DNA of 64,000 nt from Promineifilum sp. (GCA_020634335.1 JACKBY010000005.1:124001-188000), one strand, 5' to 3'; shown: positions 1-10,197, counted from the first letter of the stretch. Notes: a model not told the origin generated them from the sequence alone. Translations and numbers: made by a program.

Positions 1-38
1 ACCCTATGGTATCGCCAGTTCTTGCTGAGAAAAACAAT

Positions 39-1058
39 ATGGATTTCTTAACTGCCGCGCAGACCATTCTCGAAGACGAAGGCCAGCCTCTTCACTTCAA
101 GGAAATTACGAAACGAGCCTTGATGACAGGACTGATCGCGCCGTCGGGTATGACCCCGGAGGCGACGATGGGATCACGCCTTTATGTGGATACCAAGAAG
201 GACGATTCGCGGTTTGAAAGAGTAGGCAGGGGGCAATTCGGTTTAAAGAGAAGGGCACAGCAGCATGACATCGCCAGACGTGTGGAAGAAATAAATGATT
301 CAACACGGCATGCGTTACGGAAACGCCTTCATGAGATACCGGCCGATCGCTTCGAAGCGCTCATCGGGGAATTGTTAATCGCCGTCGGATTTTCGGAATC
401 ATCGGTTCAAGTGACGAATTTTAGTAACGATGGCGGGATTGATGTTCGTGGTGTGTTGAACGCTGGTGATGTCACGGCCGTCAATGCGGCCGTTCAAGTC
501 AAACGATGGAAGAGAAACGTTCAGACAAATGTGGTTCGAGAATTGCGCGGATCGCTTACTACCCATGAGCAGGGCATTATCATTACAACCAGTGATTATT
601 CGACAGGAGCGAAGGCTGAAGCCAACGCCGTTGGTAAGGCACCTATTAGTTTAGTGAATGGCACCGAATTGATAGAGCTGTTGGTCAAGCATTCGATTGG
701 TATAAATAAGGAACCTCACACGGTGGTGACGCTTGACGAGGAGTGGTGGAGTGAGGCGAACGGGAATTCTCCCGCCGTGCTTGGACTTGAAGCAGTCGTT
801 GAAGAGGAAGTTCAGGTTACAAATCCTGTACGCATACCATCCTTTCCATTGCTCGTGCGAGCTATCAACGCGCCGGACGTGCTTGGGTTGATGCTCAATC
901 TCCAGGGGCAGATGGAGTTTAACAATACCAGATACGATTCTCCGTCTGCTGCCGGAAAGGATGCTTCCGGTTGGAAGTCATGTAATGGGTGGCGCTATTG
1001 GCAATATCAGGATCCTGAGAGTAAGGAGTGGTGGTTGATTAACGAATTGCGTGCTTAA
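39..1058 (+). CDS. Mrr-type restriction endonuclease with HARE-HTH and RAMA domains
   Basis: A 339-residue protein predicted to cut DNA, probably modified DNA. The N-terminal ~70 residues match a HARE-HTH winged helix (LHFKEITKRAL, then a GRGQFGLK strand). The middle holds the Mrr catalytic core of the PD-(D/E)xK fold, seen as GGIDVRG followed by AVQVKRWK, the D...QxK signature. The last ~60 residues (SPSAAGKDASGWKSCNGWRYW) look like a RAMA domain, which accompanies modified-base readers. I start at ATG 39 because MDFLTAAQ is the usual HARE beginning; ATG 6 is in frame and the frame stays open to the window edge, so a longer start is possible. The next gene follows after 42 bp on the same strand. 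Base composition is visibly lower in GC than the core of the window, which suggests acquisition. Domain assignment is by pattern, not by search. Confidence 0.85.
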   Translation: MDFLTAAQTILEDEGQPLHFKEITKRALMTGLIAPSGMTPEATMGSRLYVDTKKDDSRFERVGRGQFGLKRRAQQHDIARRVEEINDSTRHALRKRLHEIPADRFEALIGELLIAVGFSESSVQVTNFSNDGGIDVRGVLNAGDVTAVNAAVQVKRWKRNVQTNVVRELRGSLTTHEQGIIITTSDYSTGAKAEANAVGKAPISLVNGTELIELLVKHSIGINKEPHTVVTLDEEWWSEANGNSPAVLGLEAVVEEEVQVTNPVRIPSFPLLVRAINAPDVLGLMLNLQGQMEFNNTRYDSPSAAGKDASGWKSCNGWRYWQYQDPESKEWWLINELRA

Positions 1059-1100
1059 CCCAGTAACGGTCTCGACATTAGTTTAGTAGAGGGTTTTGTT

Positions 1101-1790
1101 TTGGCAAATGAGATTTTGTCTTATCTGGAGATGTGCCAGCGGGAGAAGATGAGCCTTCAAAGAGGCATGAACTTCCGCGCGGGCGATAACTATTCTATTA
1201 TTCTGATGTCTCAGCGGACGAATGCTCCTTACCGCGATCGTATTGAAGATGATGGCACAACGCTCATCTACGAGGGCCATGACGAACCAAAGCGAAACGA
1301 TTTGCCGGATCCTAAGAAAGTTGATCAACCAGCAGTGACGAATCGTGGCACGCTCACGGAAAATGGTAAATTTGCTCGGGCGGCTGAACAGTTTAAACGC
1401 AGGGAAGGCAGGGCCGAGCGCGTCCGGGTCTATGAAAAGATTCGGACCGGGATTTGGTCGTATAACGGGTTATTTCATCTAGTCGATTCATGGGTGGAGA
1501 CTGACGGTCGACGCGAGGTATTCAAGTTTAAACTAGTAGCCGTCGACGACGAAACCTTCACGTCGGATCAGCAGAGTGGTGATCTTGAGAGCACAAGATT
1601 GATCCCGTCTGCTGTTAAAGTCGCAGTGTGGCGACGTGACGGCGGCAAATGTGTAAGGTGTGGCGCAACGGATAATCTCCATTTTGATCACGTCATACCC
1701 TATGCCAAAGGCGGTACGTCACTTCGGGCAGAAAATATTCAACTGCTGTGTGCACGGCACAATCTCGCCAAGCGCGACCGGATTGAATAA
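1101..1790 (+). CDS. HNH endonuclease with SRA/YDG-like N-terminal domain
   Basis: A 229-residue nuclease. The C-terminal ~55 residues are an HNH finger: CVRCG, then FDHVIPYAKGGTS, then ENIQLLCARHN, with both CxxC/CxxH zinc half-sites and the catalytic DH. Residues ~20-150 resemble the SRA/YDG fold that flips 5-methylcytosine (SIILMS, DDGTTLIYEGHDEP, then WSYNGLFHLVDSWVE and FKFKL). Fusions of this kind cut DNA carrying modified cytosine. The start is TTG 1101, with AGAGGG about 7 nt upstream; a later ATG at 1131 would cut into the domain. With the preceding Mrr gene it forms a compact type IV-like restriction pair. The SRA assignment is inference from motif order; the HNH call is firm. Confidence 0.82.
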   Translation: MANEILSYLEMCQREKMSLQRGMNFRAGDNYSIILMSQRTNAPYRDRIEDDGTTLIYEGHDEPKRNDLPDPKKVDQPAVTNRGTLTENGKFARAAEQFKRREGRAERVRVYEKIRTGIWSYNGLFHLVDSWVETDGRREVFKFKLVAVDDETFTSDQQSGDLESTRLIPSAVKVAVWRRDGGKCVRCGATDNLHFDHVIPYAKGGTSLRAENIQLLCARHNLAKRDRIE

Positions 1791-2050
1791 GCCGGTAATC
1801 TGGAACCAGAAGGATTTAACCGAAGCAGCCAACGGTCCGGCAAACGCAACCAACAATCCGACAAACAACTTTCAGCTAAATTGTGCACACGCTTCCCCCT
1901 CATTTGCCTGCCCCTTTTCGGCCGGTGAAGATCATCGCCGGGGAGAGCAAGGTCCCGGCCGGAGAAGGGGGCTTTGCAAAAAGGAGACTGATTTCCCCGT
2001 CGGCTCGCCCCTGTGACACTAAAATGTCAAGGCGCACAATCCCGCGCCGC
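1791..2050. other. intergenic region between convergent genes
   Basis: About 260 bp between the HNH gene and the convergent Imm5-like gene. I see no convincing gene, terminator or repeat. The composition changes from the lower-GC restriction pair to the high-GC core within it. Confidence 0.4.
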
Positions 2051-2602
2051 CTAGCAATCGAACACCGACCAGCAGATGTCGTTGCGCAGCCGCTGATCAT
2101 CCAGCACCAGGTCACGGATGGCGGCCGGCAGGCGCTCGCGCTGCCAGCGGCATTCGCGCCGGCCGGCGGCTTTGGCTTCCCCGGGCGGGGCGGCGGCGCG
2201 CGCGGCCTTGATGGCGTAGGCTGCCGCGCCCAGCTCGTGGGCGGCCACGTGGGCCACGGCCGCCGCCTGGGCCGCGGCGTAGGCGGCATAGCGCGGCGGC
2301 CCGGCCAGATCGCGGGCGGCGGCGTTGGCGTGGCCGGCGGCCGTGCGGGCCTGGGTCATCGTCGCTTCGCCGCGCGTCCAGGCGCGAGCCAGGTCGATGG
2401 CCCGCCGCGGCCGGTCGTCGTCGGGGCAAGCGGCCTCGAAGAAGGGCAATACGTGTTGGGCGCAATCGGCCGCCCAGAGGGCCAGCCGGTGGTGGTCGGC
2501 GTCCTGGAGGCGGCCGCCGCGCCGCAACGTGATAAACCGGGGGTCTCGCTGCCTGGGTAATATCATTCGTGAACCGTTACTATCCTTGCTGCGGGTTTTC
2601 AA
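2051..2602 (-). CDS. Imm5-like putative immunity protein
   Basis: A 183-residue alanine- and arginine-rich helical protein. The pattern DPRFITLRRGG...LQDADHHRLALWAADCAQHVLP, then HELGAAAYAIKAARAA, and the ending IRDLVLDDQRLRNDICWSVFD is that of the family annotated as putative immunity protein (Imm5-like) in actinobacterial and Chloroflexota genomes, a name that came from polymorphic-toxin surveys. No toxin gene is adjacent. The start could be ATG 2602 or ATG 2566 (MILPRQRDPRF), and the latter begins closer to the conserved region; neither has a good ribosome binding site. Molecular function is not established. Confidence 0.7.
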   Translation of the reverse strand: MKTRSKDSNGSRMILPRQRDPRFITLRRGGRLQDADHHRLALWAADCAQHVLPFFEAACPDDDRPRRAIDLARAWTRGEATMTQARTAAGHANAAARDLAGPPRYAAYAAAQAAAVAHVAAHELGAAAYAIKAARAAAPPGEAKAAGRRECRWQRERLPAAIRDLVLDDQRLRNDICWSVFDC

Positions 2603-2643
2603 CCCACCGGCAAGCCCACCAGGGCAATTTAATCCGGCTGCAG

Positions 2644-2672
2644 CCTGTGGCGCAAGCTTTCCCGCTTGCTGC
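2644..2672. repeat. dispersed CGCAAGCT-type palindrome
   Basis: A degenerate copy of the GTAGCGCAAGCTGTCCAGCTTGC family that recurs at about 17.07, 26.88 and 48.2 kb. Here it reads CTGTGGCGCAAGC followed by GCTTGCTGCGG and lies in the 100-bp gap between two minus-strand genes. Confidence 0.5.
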
Positions 2673-2702
2673 GGGGCCGGAGCGCGCCCCGGGAAGGTTG
2701 GC

Positions 2703-4178
<1,476 letters not shown>

Positions 4179-4493
4179 AGTAGTTGGGTGGGGCAGACCT
4201 GGGGCCGGCCAAGATACGAGATATGAGATACGAGATACGTGATACGAGATACGAGATACGAAAAGTGGGTTGTTGTCGAGAAGTATAGCGGATCATGGGC
4301 GGCGATGATAGGTCGGCCGCCTGTTGCAATCGATTGCGAACCCGGCCTGTTCTTTGGCCGGCGGCCGGCGATTTCGACACAGAACGGCTGTCCGTATTGA
4401 AAATCAGGCGCAGGGTTAATGAGCCCAAGTTGCCGCCCACCCCCGATTGGCGCATAATGTCGCCACTCATTTTCATCGGGAGTTATCATCTTC
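4179..4493. other. divergent intergenic region with GATACGA heptamer repeat
   Basis: A 315-bp gap between the divergent decarboxylase and AGPS-like genes. Positions 4211-4262 hold tandem GATACGA/GATATGA heptamers. The rest has GCATAATGT at 4451-4459, a possible -10 for the rightward gene, and GGGAG at 4478-4482 as its ribosome binding site. No gene is visible. Confidence 0.6.
4211..4262. repeat. GATACGA heptamer tandem repeat
   Basis: About seven imperfect units of GATACGA. The same unit recurs near 26.81, 27.00 and 59.17-59.26 kb, always between genes. It resembles the short tandem heptanucleotide repeats described in cyanobacteria. Confidence 0.85.
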
Positions 4494-6299
4494 ATGGCGG
4501 ATAAAACGCTGAACAAAGAGGCCACCCACCTCGACGAAACCACCTGGGGCCACCGCTGGGGCTACCGCGACACACGCTTCGTCGTCAATTCGGACGGCTC
4601 GGTCAAGGTCACCGGCGCGCGCTACGCCGTGTCGGGCTACGACATGCCCGGGTTCATCCCCTTCCTCGAAGAAGTGCTTGACATAAAATTTGATCTGGCC
4701 GACGTCAAGCCGGAGCGGGCCGACAAGCCCGTGCCGCCGCCCATCGTCAACCGCGAATTTGTGAACGCGCTGGCCGCGGCGCTGCCCGCCGGCCGCACCA
4801 GCGACGACGCCCGCGAGCGCCTGCTGCACAGCCACGGCCAAACGACCGTCGACGAGATCTATCAGGTGCTCTATACCCACCTGGATCGCGTGGTCGATCT
4901 GGTTGTCTACCCGCAGACCCACGAGGAAGCGGCCGACCTGGTGCGGCTGGCGGCGGTGTGGGACGTGTGTCTCGTGCCCTATGGCGGGGGCACAAGCGTC
5001 AGCGCCGCGCTCAAGCTGCCGGCCGATGAGACGCGGATGATCGTCTCGGTCGATATGCGGCGCATGGACGCCATCGAGTGGATCGACCGCGAGAACATGC
5101 GGGCCTGCGTTCAGGCCGGCATCACCGGGGCGCATCTGGAGGCGCGTCTGGCCGAGGTAGGCCTGACCTGCGGCCACGAGCCGGACAGCATGGAGCTGTC
5201 GACGCTGGGCGGCTGGATCGCCACCAACGCCAGCGGCATGAAGAAGAACCGCTACGGCAACATCGAGGATATCGTTGAGAACGTGACGCTGGTGACGCCG
5301 GAGGGGGTGATCGAGCAACTGACAAACATGCCGCGGGTGTCGATGGGCATCGAGCCGCAATGGCTGGCCTTTGGCAGCGAGGGCAATCTGGGCCTGATCA
5401 CCCGTGCCGTCATTCGCGTCCATGACCTGCCGGCGGTGAAGGAATATGGCTCCTACGTGTTTCCCGACTTCACCACGGGCACGGCCTTCCTGTATGATCT
5501 GGAGCGCGCGGGCGCGCTGCCGGCCAGCATCCGGCTGGTCGACAACGTGCAGTTCCGCTTTGGCCAGGCGCTGAAGGGGCGGCCGACGGCCCAGGAGAAG
5601 TTGATGAGCCGCGTGCAGCAAACATTTCTGGAGTCGATCAAGGGCTTCGACCTGCGTCAAATCTCGGCGGCGACGGTCGTGATGGAGGGGTCGGCGGCCG
5701 AGGTGGCCTATCAGAAGGCGGAGATCAGGCGCGTGGCCGCAGCCCACGGCGGCGTGTCCGGCGGGGCGCATAACGGCCAACGCGGCTACATGCTGACCTA
5801 TGCCATCGCCTACATCCGCGACTTTCTGACCGACTACCACATCATTGGCGAGACCTACGAGACGACCGTGCCCTGGAGCCGCATCCACGAGGTCATCGCC
5901 GCCGTGGAGCAGCGTTCGCGGGAGATGCATCGCGAGTTCGGGCTGCCCGGCCAGTCCTATGTGTCGCCGCGCATCACGCAGCTCTATCACACCGGCGTAT
6001 GCATCTACTTCACCCACGGCTTTTCGGCGCGTGGCGTGGAGCACCCCGACCGGGCCTTCGCGGCCATCGAGCATGCCATGCGCGAGACGATCATGGCCCA
6101 CGGCGGGTCGATCAGCCACCATCACGGCGTGGGCAAGCTGCGCCGCGACTTCATCCCCCAGACGTTGACGCCGGCGGCGATGGAACTGCTGCGCGAAGTG
6201 AAGGACGCTGCCGACCCGACCAACGTCTTCGGCATCGGCAACAATATCTTCGCGATGGGGGAGCGGGAAACTACCGATTTCACCGATGACACGGATTGA
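4494..6299 (+). CDS. alkylglycerone-phosphate synthase-like FAD-binding oxidase
   Basis: A 601-residue flavoprotein of the FAD_binding_4 / vanillyl-alcohol-oxidase family. It matches alkylglycerone-phosphate synthase (AGPS), which swaps an acyl for an alkyl chain on dihydroxyacetone phosphate in ether-lipid synthesis. Visible motifs are VPYGGGTSVSAAL (pyrophosphate binding), EPDSMELSTLGGWIATNASG then KKNRYGNIEDIV, GSEGNLGLITRAV, and the AGPS-specific HHHGVGKLRR near residue 545. GlcD-type oxidases share the FAD core but not the His-rich loop. The start has GGGAG about 11 nt upstream. The last residues (ETTDFTDDTD) and the TGA come from a dispersed CGATTTCACCGATGACACGG-type repeat that continues downstream. 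No acyltransferase partner lies in the window. Confidence 0.85.
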   Translation: MADKTLNKEATHLDETTWGHRWGYRDTRFVVNSDGSVKVTGARYAVSGYDMPGFIPFLEEVLDIKFDLADVKPERADKPVPPPIVNREFVNALAAALPAGRTSDDARERLLHSHGQTTVDEIYQVLYTHLDRVVDLVVYPQTHEEAADLVRLAAVWDVCLVPYGGGTSVSAALKLPADETRMIVSVDMRRMDAIEWIDRENMRACVQAGITGAHLEARLAEVGLTCGHEPDSMELSTLGGWIATNASGMKKNRYGNIEDIVENVTLVTPEGVIEQLTNMPRVSMGIEPQWLAFGSEGNLGLITRAVIRVHDLPAVKEYGSYVFPDFTTGTAFLYDLERAGALPASIRLVDNVQFRFGQALKGRPTAQEKLMSRVQQTFLESIKGFDLRQISAATVVMEGSAAEVAYQKAEIRRVAAAHGGVSGGAHNGQRGYMLTYAIAYIRDFLTDYHIIGETYETTVPWSRIHEVIAAVEQRSREMHREFGLPGQSYVSPRITQLYHTGVCIYFTHGFSARGVEHPDRAFAAIEHAMRETIMAHGGSISHHHGVGKLRRDFIPQTLTPAAMELLREVKDAADPTNVFGIGNNIFAMGERETTDFTDDTD

Positions 6300-6324
6300 G
6301 CGGCACGCCTGCCGGCAGGGAGGA

Positions 6325-6467
6325 GAGAATCTGCCCAAGCCGCGGATCAAATCACTTCATCTGTGAAATCCGTGCAATCTGTGGATTCTCTTCCTAAAAT
6401 CTGTCCCATCTGCCCAGGCTGCGGATAAATACCGTTATCTGAAATCCGTGCAATCTGTGGATTTCCC
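6325..6467. repeat. AAATCCGTGCAATCTGTGGATT repeat block
   Basis: Two copies of GAAATCCGTGCAATCTGTGG (6366-6385 and 6440-6459 approximately) with GCGGAT and CTGCCC satellites fill the gap between the AGPS-like and HlyD-like genes. The block starts inside the AGPS-like stop region. A shorter relative lies between pstA and pstB (16191-16215). Confidence 0.75.
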
Positions 6468-6485
6468 CTCTTTTCAGGGAGTACC

Positions 6486-9173
6486 ATGACCCTCAAACGC
6501 GCACTCATTGGGCTGCTGGTCATCGCCTTGTTGCTGGCCGGCGGCGTCTTTATCTACAATCGCTTCTTCGCCGCCGGCGAGGAGGCGGCCCCCACACCGG
6601 CCGCGGCCGTCGATAGCCTGGCTGTCGCCATTGATGCCGGCCGCGTGGCCGCCGAGGGGCGAGTCGTCCCCCTGCGCCATGCGGCTGTGGCCCTGGCCGG
6701 GTCGGGCGTTGTGGCCGAGATCGTGGCCCCGGCGGGCACGGCGGTTGAGGCCGGGCAGCCCATCTTGCGGCTGGACGCGGCCGACCAGGAGGCCGCCCTG
6801 CGCGCGGCCGAGGCCGAGCTGGCCCTGGCCCAGGCCGACCGGGACGCCGCCCAGGCCGGGGTGGAGGCCGCCCGCCTGGGCGAACGCAGCGCCGAGTTGG
6901 GCCTGCGCGCCGCCGCAGCCGATCTGGCGCTGGCGACGGCCACGCCTCGCCCGGAGGAGATCGCCCTGGGCGAGAGCGGCCTGGCATTGGCCCAGGCCCG
7001 TCTGGCGGCGGCGACGGCGGCCCAGGCGCGGGTGCTGGAGGGCGTGGGGGCGGCGCGGGTGCGCGCCGCCGAGGCCGATTTGCGCGCCGCCGAAGCGGCG
7101 GCCGTGCCCGCCCGGCTGCGGCTCGACGAACTGCGCGCCGCCGAGGATGCCGACGCCGATGACCTGGCCGAGGCTGAGCGCGCCTATAACGCCGCTCTGG
7201 CCGCGGTCGAGGCGGCGCGGGTGGGGCTGGCCGAATTGCAGGATGGGGCCACCGCCGCCCAGCGCAATGCCGCCGCCGGGGGCGTGACCGCCGCCGCCGC
7301 CCAGCGCGACGCGGCCCAGGCCGACCTTGATCTGTTGCGCGCGGGAGGGTCGGCCGACGCGGTGGCTGTGGCCGAGGCAGGCCAGCGCGGCGCGGCAGCG
7401 GCGCTGGCCGAGGCGCAGAGCCGGGTGGCGGCGGCCGAGGCGGCCGTGGCCCAGGCCGAGGGCCGGGCGCGGGGGGCAACGGCGGCTGTGGACGCGGCCC
7501 GGGCGGCCCTCGACGACCGGACGCTGGCCGCGCCCTTTGCCGGGACAGTGGCCGACGTGCCCGTGACCGTGGGCGAGGTAGTCTCGCCCGGCGCGCCGGG
7601 GGCCATCGTGGCCGATTTTTCCGGCTGGCTGGTGGAGACGACCGACCTGATCGAGCGTGACGTGGTGGGGGTGGCCGCGGGTTTCCCGGCCCGTGTGCGC
7701 GTCGATGCCTTGCCCGGCGACGACCTGCCCGGCGTGGTCTCGTCCATCGGCGGCATTGCTCGGGATGTACAAGGCGACACCACCTTTCCCATCACCATCC
7801 GTCTGGAGCCGACCGACGCTCCGTTGCGTTGGGGCATGACGGTGTTCGTGACGATTGACACAGAAACCGCCCCGGCCGCCGCAACTGCGCCCGACGGCCC
7901 CGCCGCCCTGTCGGGCGACATTACCGCCGAGGGGATGCTGGTGCCGCTGGAGGCGGTCGATCTGGCCTTCGCGACCGGCGGCCTGGTGGCCGAGGCGGCG
8001 GCCGCCGAAGGGGCCACGGTGGCCGCGGGCGAGCCGCTCGTGCGGCTGGACGACGTTGCCGTGGCCGCCGCGCTGGCCCAGGCCGAGGCGGGGTTGGCCT
8101 CGGCCGAGGCGGCACGGGCGGCGGCCACGGCCGGAGCGCAGGTGGCGACGGCGCAGCAGGGTACGGCCGAGGCGGCGCTGGCGGCAGCCCAAGCCCAACT
8201 GGCCCTGGTGGAGGCCGGGGCGCGGCCCGAAGAACTGCTGGCCGCCGAGCGGGCGCTGGCGGCGGCCGAAGCGGGGGTGGCCGTGGCCGCGGCCGAACGC
8301 GACGCGGCTCTCGATGTCAGCGACGCCCGCGTGGGCGCGGCCGAGGCGGGGGTGGCCGCGGCTCTGTCGCAACTGACGGCGCTGCAACAGGCCTACGACA
8401 CCATCCTGACGACGTGCGTCACGCTGCCCAACGGCGACGAGGTGTGCCCGCTGCTGGGCGCGCCGGAGGAGAACGCCCGCGCCCAGGTTGAGGCGGCCCA
8501 GGCAAGCTATGCCGCGGCCCAGGTGGCGCTGGCCGAGGCGCAGGCGGGGGCGACGGCCGGCGAGCGCGGCGCGGCCGACGCTGCGGTGGCCGTGGCGGTG
8601 GCCCAGCGCGACGTGGCCGCGGCGCAACTGGCCCTGCTGCGGGCCGGGGCGCGGCCGGAGCAGGTCGAGATGGCGGCGATTGGCGTGGAGCAGGCCCGGT
8701 TGGGCGTGGAGCAGGCGGCCGTGGCCGCGCGGTCGGCGGCGACGGCGCTGGCCCAGGCCGGGGCGGGCGTGAGCGCGGCCGAGGCGGCCGTGGACGCGGC
8801 CCGCGCGGCGCGGGAACGGATGACGCTGACGGCTCCCTTCGCCGGCACGGTGGCCGAACTCGACGTGGAGGTGGGCGAGCTGGTCGCGCCGGGGGCCACG
8901 GTGGCGCGGCTGGGGTCGGCCGGGCGCTGGGCGGTGGAGACGAGCGACCTGGTAGAGTTGGACGTGATCGACGTGAGCGTGGGGCAGGCGGTGGAGGTGA
9001 CGCTCGACGCGCTGCCGGGCGAGACGTTGCGGGGGACGGTGATCGACGTCGGCCGCGTGCCGGAAACCTCGCGCGGCGACGTGGTTTACCGCGTGCGCGT
9101 GGCTCTCGACGACTACCCCGATCTGCCGCTGCGCTGGGGGATGACGGCCGTGGCGACGATGGAACGGCCGTAG
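6486..9173 (+). CDS. tandemly duplicated HlyD-like membrane fusion protein
   Basis: An 895-residue exported or membrane-anchored protein. A single N-terminal helix (about residues 5-27, LIGLLVIALLLAGGVFIY) is followed by two complete HlyD/biotinyl-lipoyl modules. Module 1 spans about 45-460 and module 2 about 478-893. Each has a lipoyl half-motif (VAEIVAPAGTAVEAGQP / VAEAAAAEGATVAAGEP), a long Ala/Glu/Arg coiled-coil hairpin, the return half (APFAGTVADVPVTVGEVV / APFAGTVAELDVEVGELV) and a beta-barrel ending in LRWGMTVFV / LRWGMTAVA. Normal adaptors have one module and 350-450 residues. The partner ABC transporter is not adjacent. The start ATG follows CAGGGAGTACC. The alanine-rich composition creates large false ORFs opposite. 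Confidence 0.87.
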   Translation: MTLKRALIGLLVIALLLAGGVFIYNRFFAAGEEAAPTPAAAVDSLAVAIDAGRVAAEGRVVPLRHAAVALAGSGVVAEIVAPAGTAVEAGQPILRLDAADQEAALRAAEAELALAQADRDAAQAGVEAARLGERSAELGLRAAAADLALATATPRPEEIALGESGLALAQARLAAATAAQARVLEGVGAARVRAAEADLRAAEAAAVPARLRLDELRAAEDADADDLAEAERAYNAALAAVEAARVGLAELQDGATAAQRNAAAGGVTAAAAQRDAAQADLDLLRAGGSADAVAVAEAGQRGAAAALAEAQSRVAAAEAAVAQAEGRARGATAAVDAARAALDDRTLAAPFAGTVADVPVTVGEVVSPGAPGAIVADFSGWLVETTDLIERDVVGVAAGFPARVRVDALPGDDLPGVVSSIGGIARDVQGDTTFPITIRLEPTDAPLRWGMTVFVTIDTETAPAAATAPDGPAALSGDITAEGMLVPLEAVDLAFATGGLVAEAAAAEGATVAAGEPLVRLDDVAVAAALAQAEAGLASAEAARAAATAGAQVATAQQGTAEAALAAAQAQLALVEAGARPEELLAAERALAAAEAGVAVAAAERDAALDVSDARVGAAEAGVAAALSQLTALQQAYDTILTTCVTLPNGDEVCPLLGAPEENARAQVEAAQASYAAAQVALAEAQAGATAGERGAADAAVAVAVAQRDVAAAQLALLRAGARPEQVEMAAIGVEQARLGVEQAAVAARSAATALAQAGAGVSAAEAAVDAARAARERMTLTAPFAGTVAELDVEVGELVAPGATVARLGSAGRWAVETSDLVELDVIDVSVGQAVEVTLDALPGETLRGTVIDVGRVPETSRGDVVYRVRVALDDYPDLPLRWGMTAVATMERP

Positions 9174-9380
9174 GGGGAGGTGGGTTTGGAAACCCGCCCT
9201 ACGGTTCTGTGTTCAGTAGATGCGCGTGCCGGCGACACGGGGCTTGCCGAGATGAATTTCAGGATCGACTGGTATTCGTTCCATCTGGGCTACCTCTTTC
9301 TATCTGCCATGACTATATCACACGCCCCGGTTTCTGATCGTATAATCTCAATCAGGTTAAAATGATAAAGGAGACCTATC
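9174..9380. other. intergenic region with candidate promoter
   Basis: About 207 bp. A consensus TATAAT lies at 9341-9346, about 35 bp before the small gene at 9381, without a clear -35. AAAGGAG at 9367-9373 is the ribosome binding site. An ORF at 9180-9365 is judged spurious. Confidence 0.5.
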
Positions 9381-9614
9381 ATGATCAATCTCTATGACAC
9401 CCACGGCCGTCCCCTCGGCAGCATCAGCGAGACCCATCTCCAGTTTCTCATCGACAGCATGGAAGAGGAATCGCTCGACGATCAGGATTACTACCTCGAA
9501 GCGGCCACGCTCGACTATCTGGAGGCGCGCGGCGCGGACATGGAGCTGGTGCACTTTTTGCGCGGCCTGCTGGGCGACCACACCGGGCTGACGGTGCGCT
9601 GGTCGCGCGATTGA
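9381..9614 (+). CDS. small conserved-looking acidic protein
   Basis: A 77-residue protein of unknown function. AAAGGAG sits 7 nt upstream of the ATG and a TATAAT lies further upstream, so expression is likely. The pattern LYDTHGRPLGSI, then LQFLIDSMEEES and DQDYYLEAATLDYLEARGAD, suggests one strand pair and two amphipathic helices. I recall similar short proteins as uncharacterised families in cyanobacteria and Chloroflexota but cannot name one. The next gene begins 28 bp later, so they may be co-transcribed. Confidence 0.7.
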   Translation: MINLYDTHGRPLGSISETHLQFLIDSMEEESLDDQDYYLEAATLDYLEARGADMELVHFLRGLLGDHTGLTVRWSRD

Positions 9615-9642
9615 CCCACCGCGCCATTCACCCGACGACGCC

Positions 9643-10197
9643 ATGTTGTTGTTGACCAACGATCAACGGCTTGCGCTGCGCTGGCTTGTGGAGCAGGTGG
9701 CCGCCGGACGACTGCCCGAGACGTTTTACATCACCTGGGAGGGCGGTTTTTCCCTGCCGGTCATCACCTTTCCGTTGGGCGCGCCCCGGCCGCCGAACGA
9801 ACTGACCGAGGGAGCGTTGCGGGCTTGGGCCCACGGCGGCTACGTGCTGGCCGACCCGCCGCAGGGCAGCCGCCTCACCTACCGTGTGACGCTGCTGGGC
9901 CGGGCCTACGAGGCTCTGGCGACCAGCGGCGGGTCGGGCACGGCCGGGGACGTGGCGGCGCTCATCGATCTGCGCGATTTTATCGACGCCCATTTCGATG
10001 AGGAGGAGATGCGCGATCTCTGCTTCGCCCTTGGCCTCAAGTATGACAATCTCGGCGGCCGAACGCTGCGCGGCAAGGCTCGTGAACTGGTGTTGCACTT
10101 CGTGAGCCTGGGCGAGGTTGACCGGCTGCGGGCCGAGCTGCGCCGGATGCGACCCGCCCATCAAACCGAATTGGATGATAATTCGCGCGCGGCCTGA
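9643..10197 (+). CDS. winged-helix-like protein with C-terminal effector-associated domain
   Basis: A 184-residue protein. Residues ~1-95 have a winged-helix feel (LALRWLVEQV, then ALRAWAHGGYVLADPPQGSR and YRVTLLGRAYEAL). Residues ~105-175 (LIDLRDFIDAHFDEEEMRDLCFALGLKYDNLGGRT, LRGKARELVLHF) match the death-like effector-associated domain (EAD7 type), which makes homotypic contacts in bacterial conflict and signalling proteins. The same domain begins the TIR-FGE gene at 39599, where it reads LKTLCLYLEVDYDNLDGRTK. No effector is fused here, so it may be an adaptor or regulator. The gene ends 18 bp before the phosphate sensor kinase, perhaps only by chance. Confidence 0.65.
   Translation: MLLLTNDQRLALRWLVEQVAAGRLPETFYITWEGGFSLPVITFPLGAPRPPNELTEGALRAWAHGGYVLADPPQGSRLTYRVTLLGRAYEALATSGGSGTAGDVAALIDLRDFIDAHFDEEEMRDLCFALGLKYDNLGGRTLRGKARELVLHFVSLGEVDRLRAELRRMRPAHQTELDDNSRAA

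Noticed and set aside
1883..2560. 225-codon plus-strand frame near the Imm5-like gene
   Set aside because: Shadow of the Imm5-like gene, Gly/Ala-rich with no domain.
4211..4262. Heptamer arrays as a CRISPR or telomere-like array
   Set aside because: Seven-bp period with no spacers; same units are dispersed at several loci.
4473..6350. 625-codon frame opposite the AGPS-like gene
   Set aside because: Shadow; the plus strand carries continuous AGPS motifs.
6474..8627. 717-codon open frame opposite the HlyD-like gene
   Set aside because: Artefact of Ala/Glu/Arg-rich, high-GC third-position bias; low complexity and no domain.
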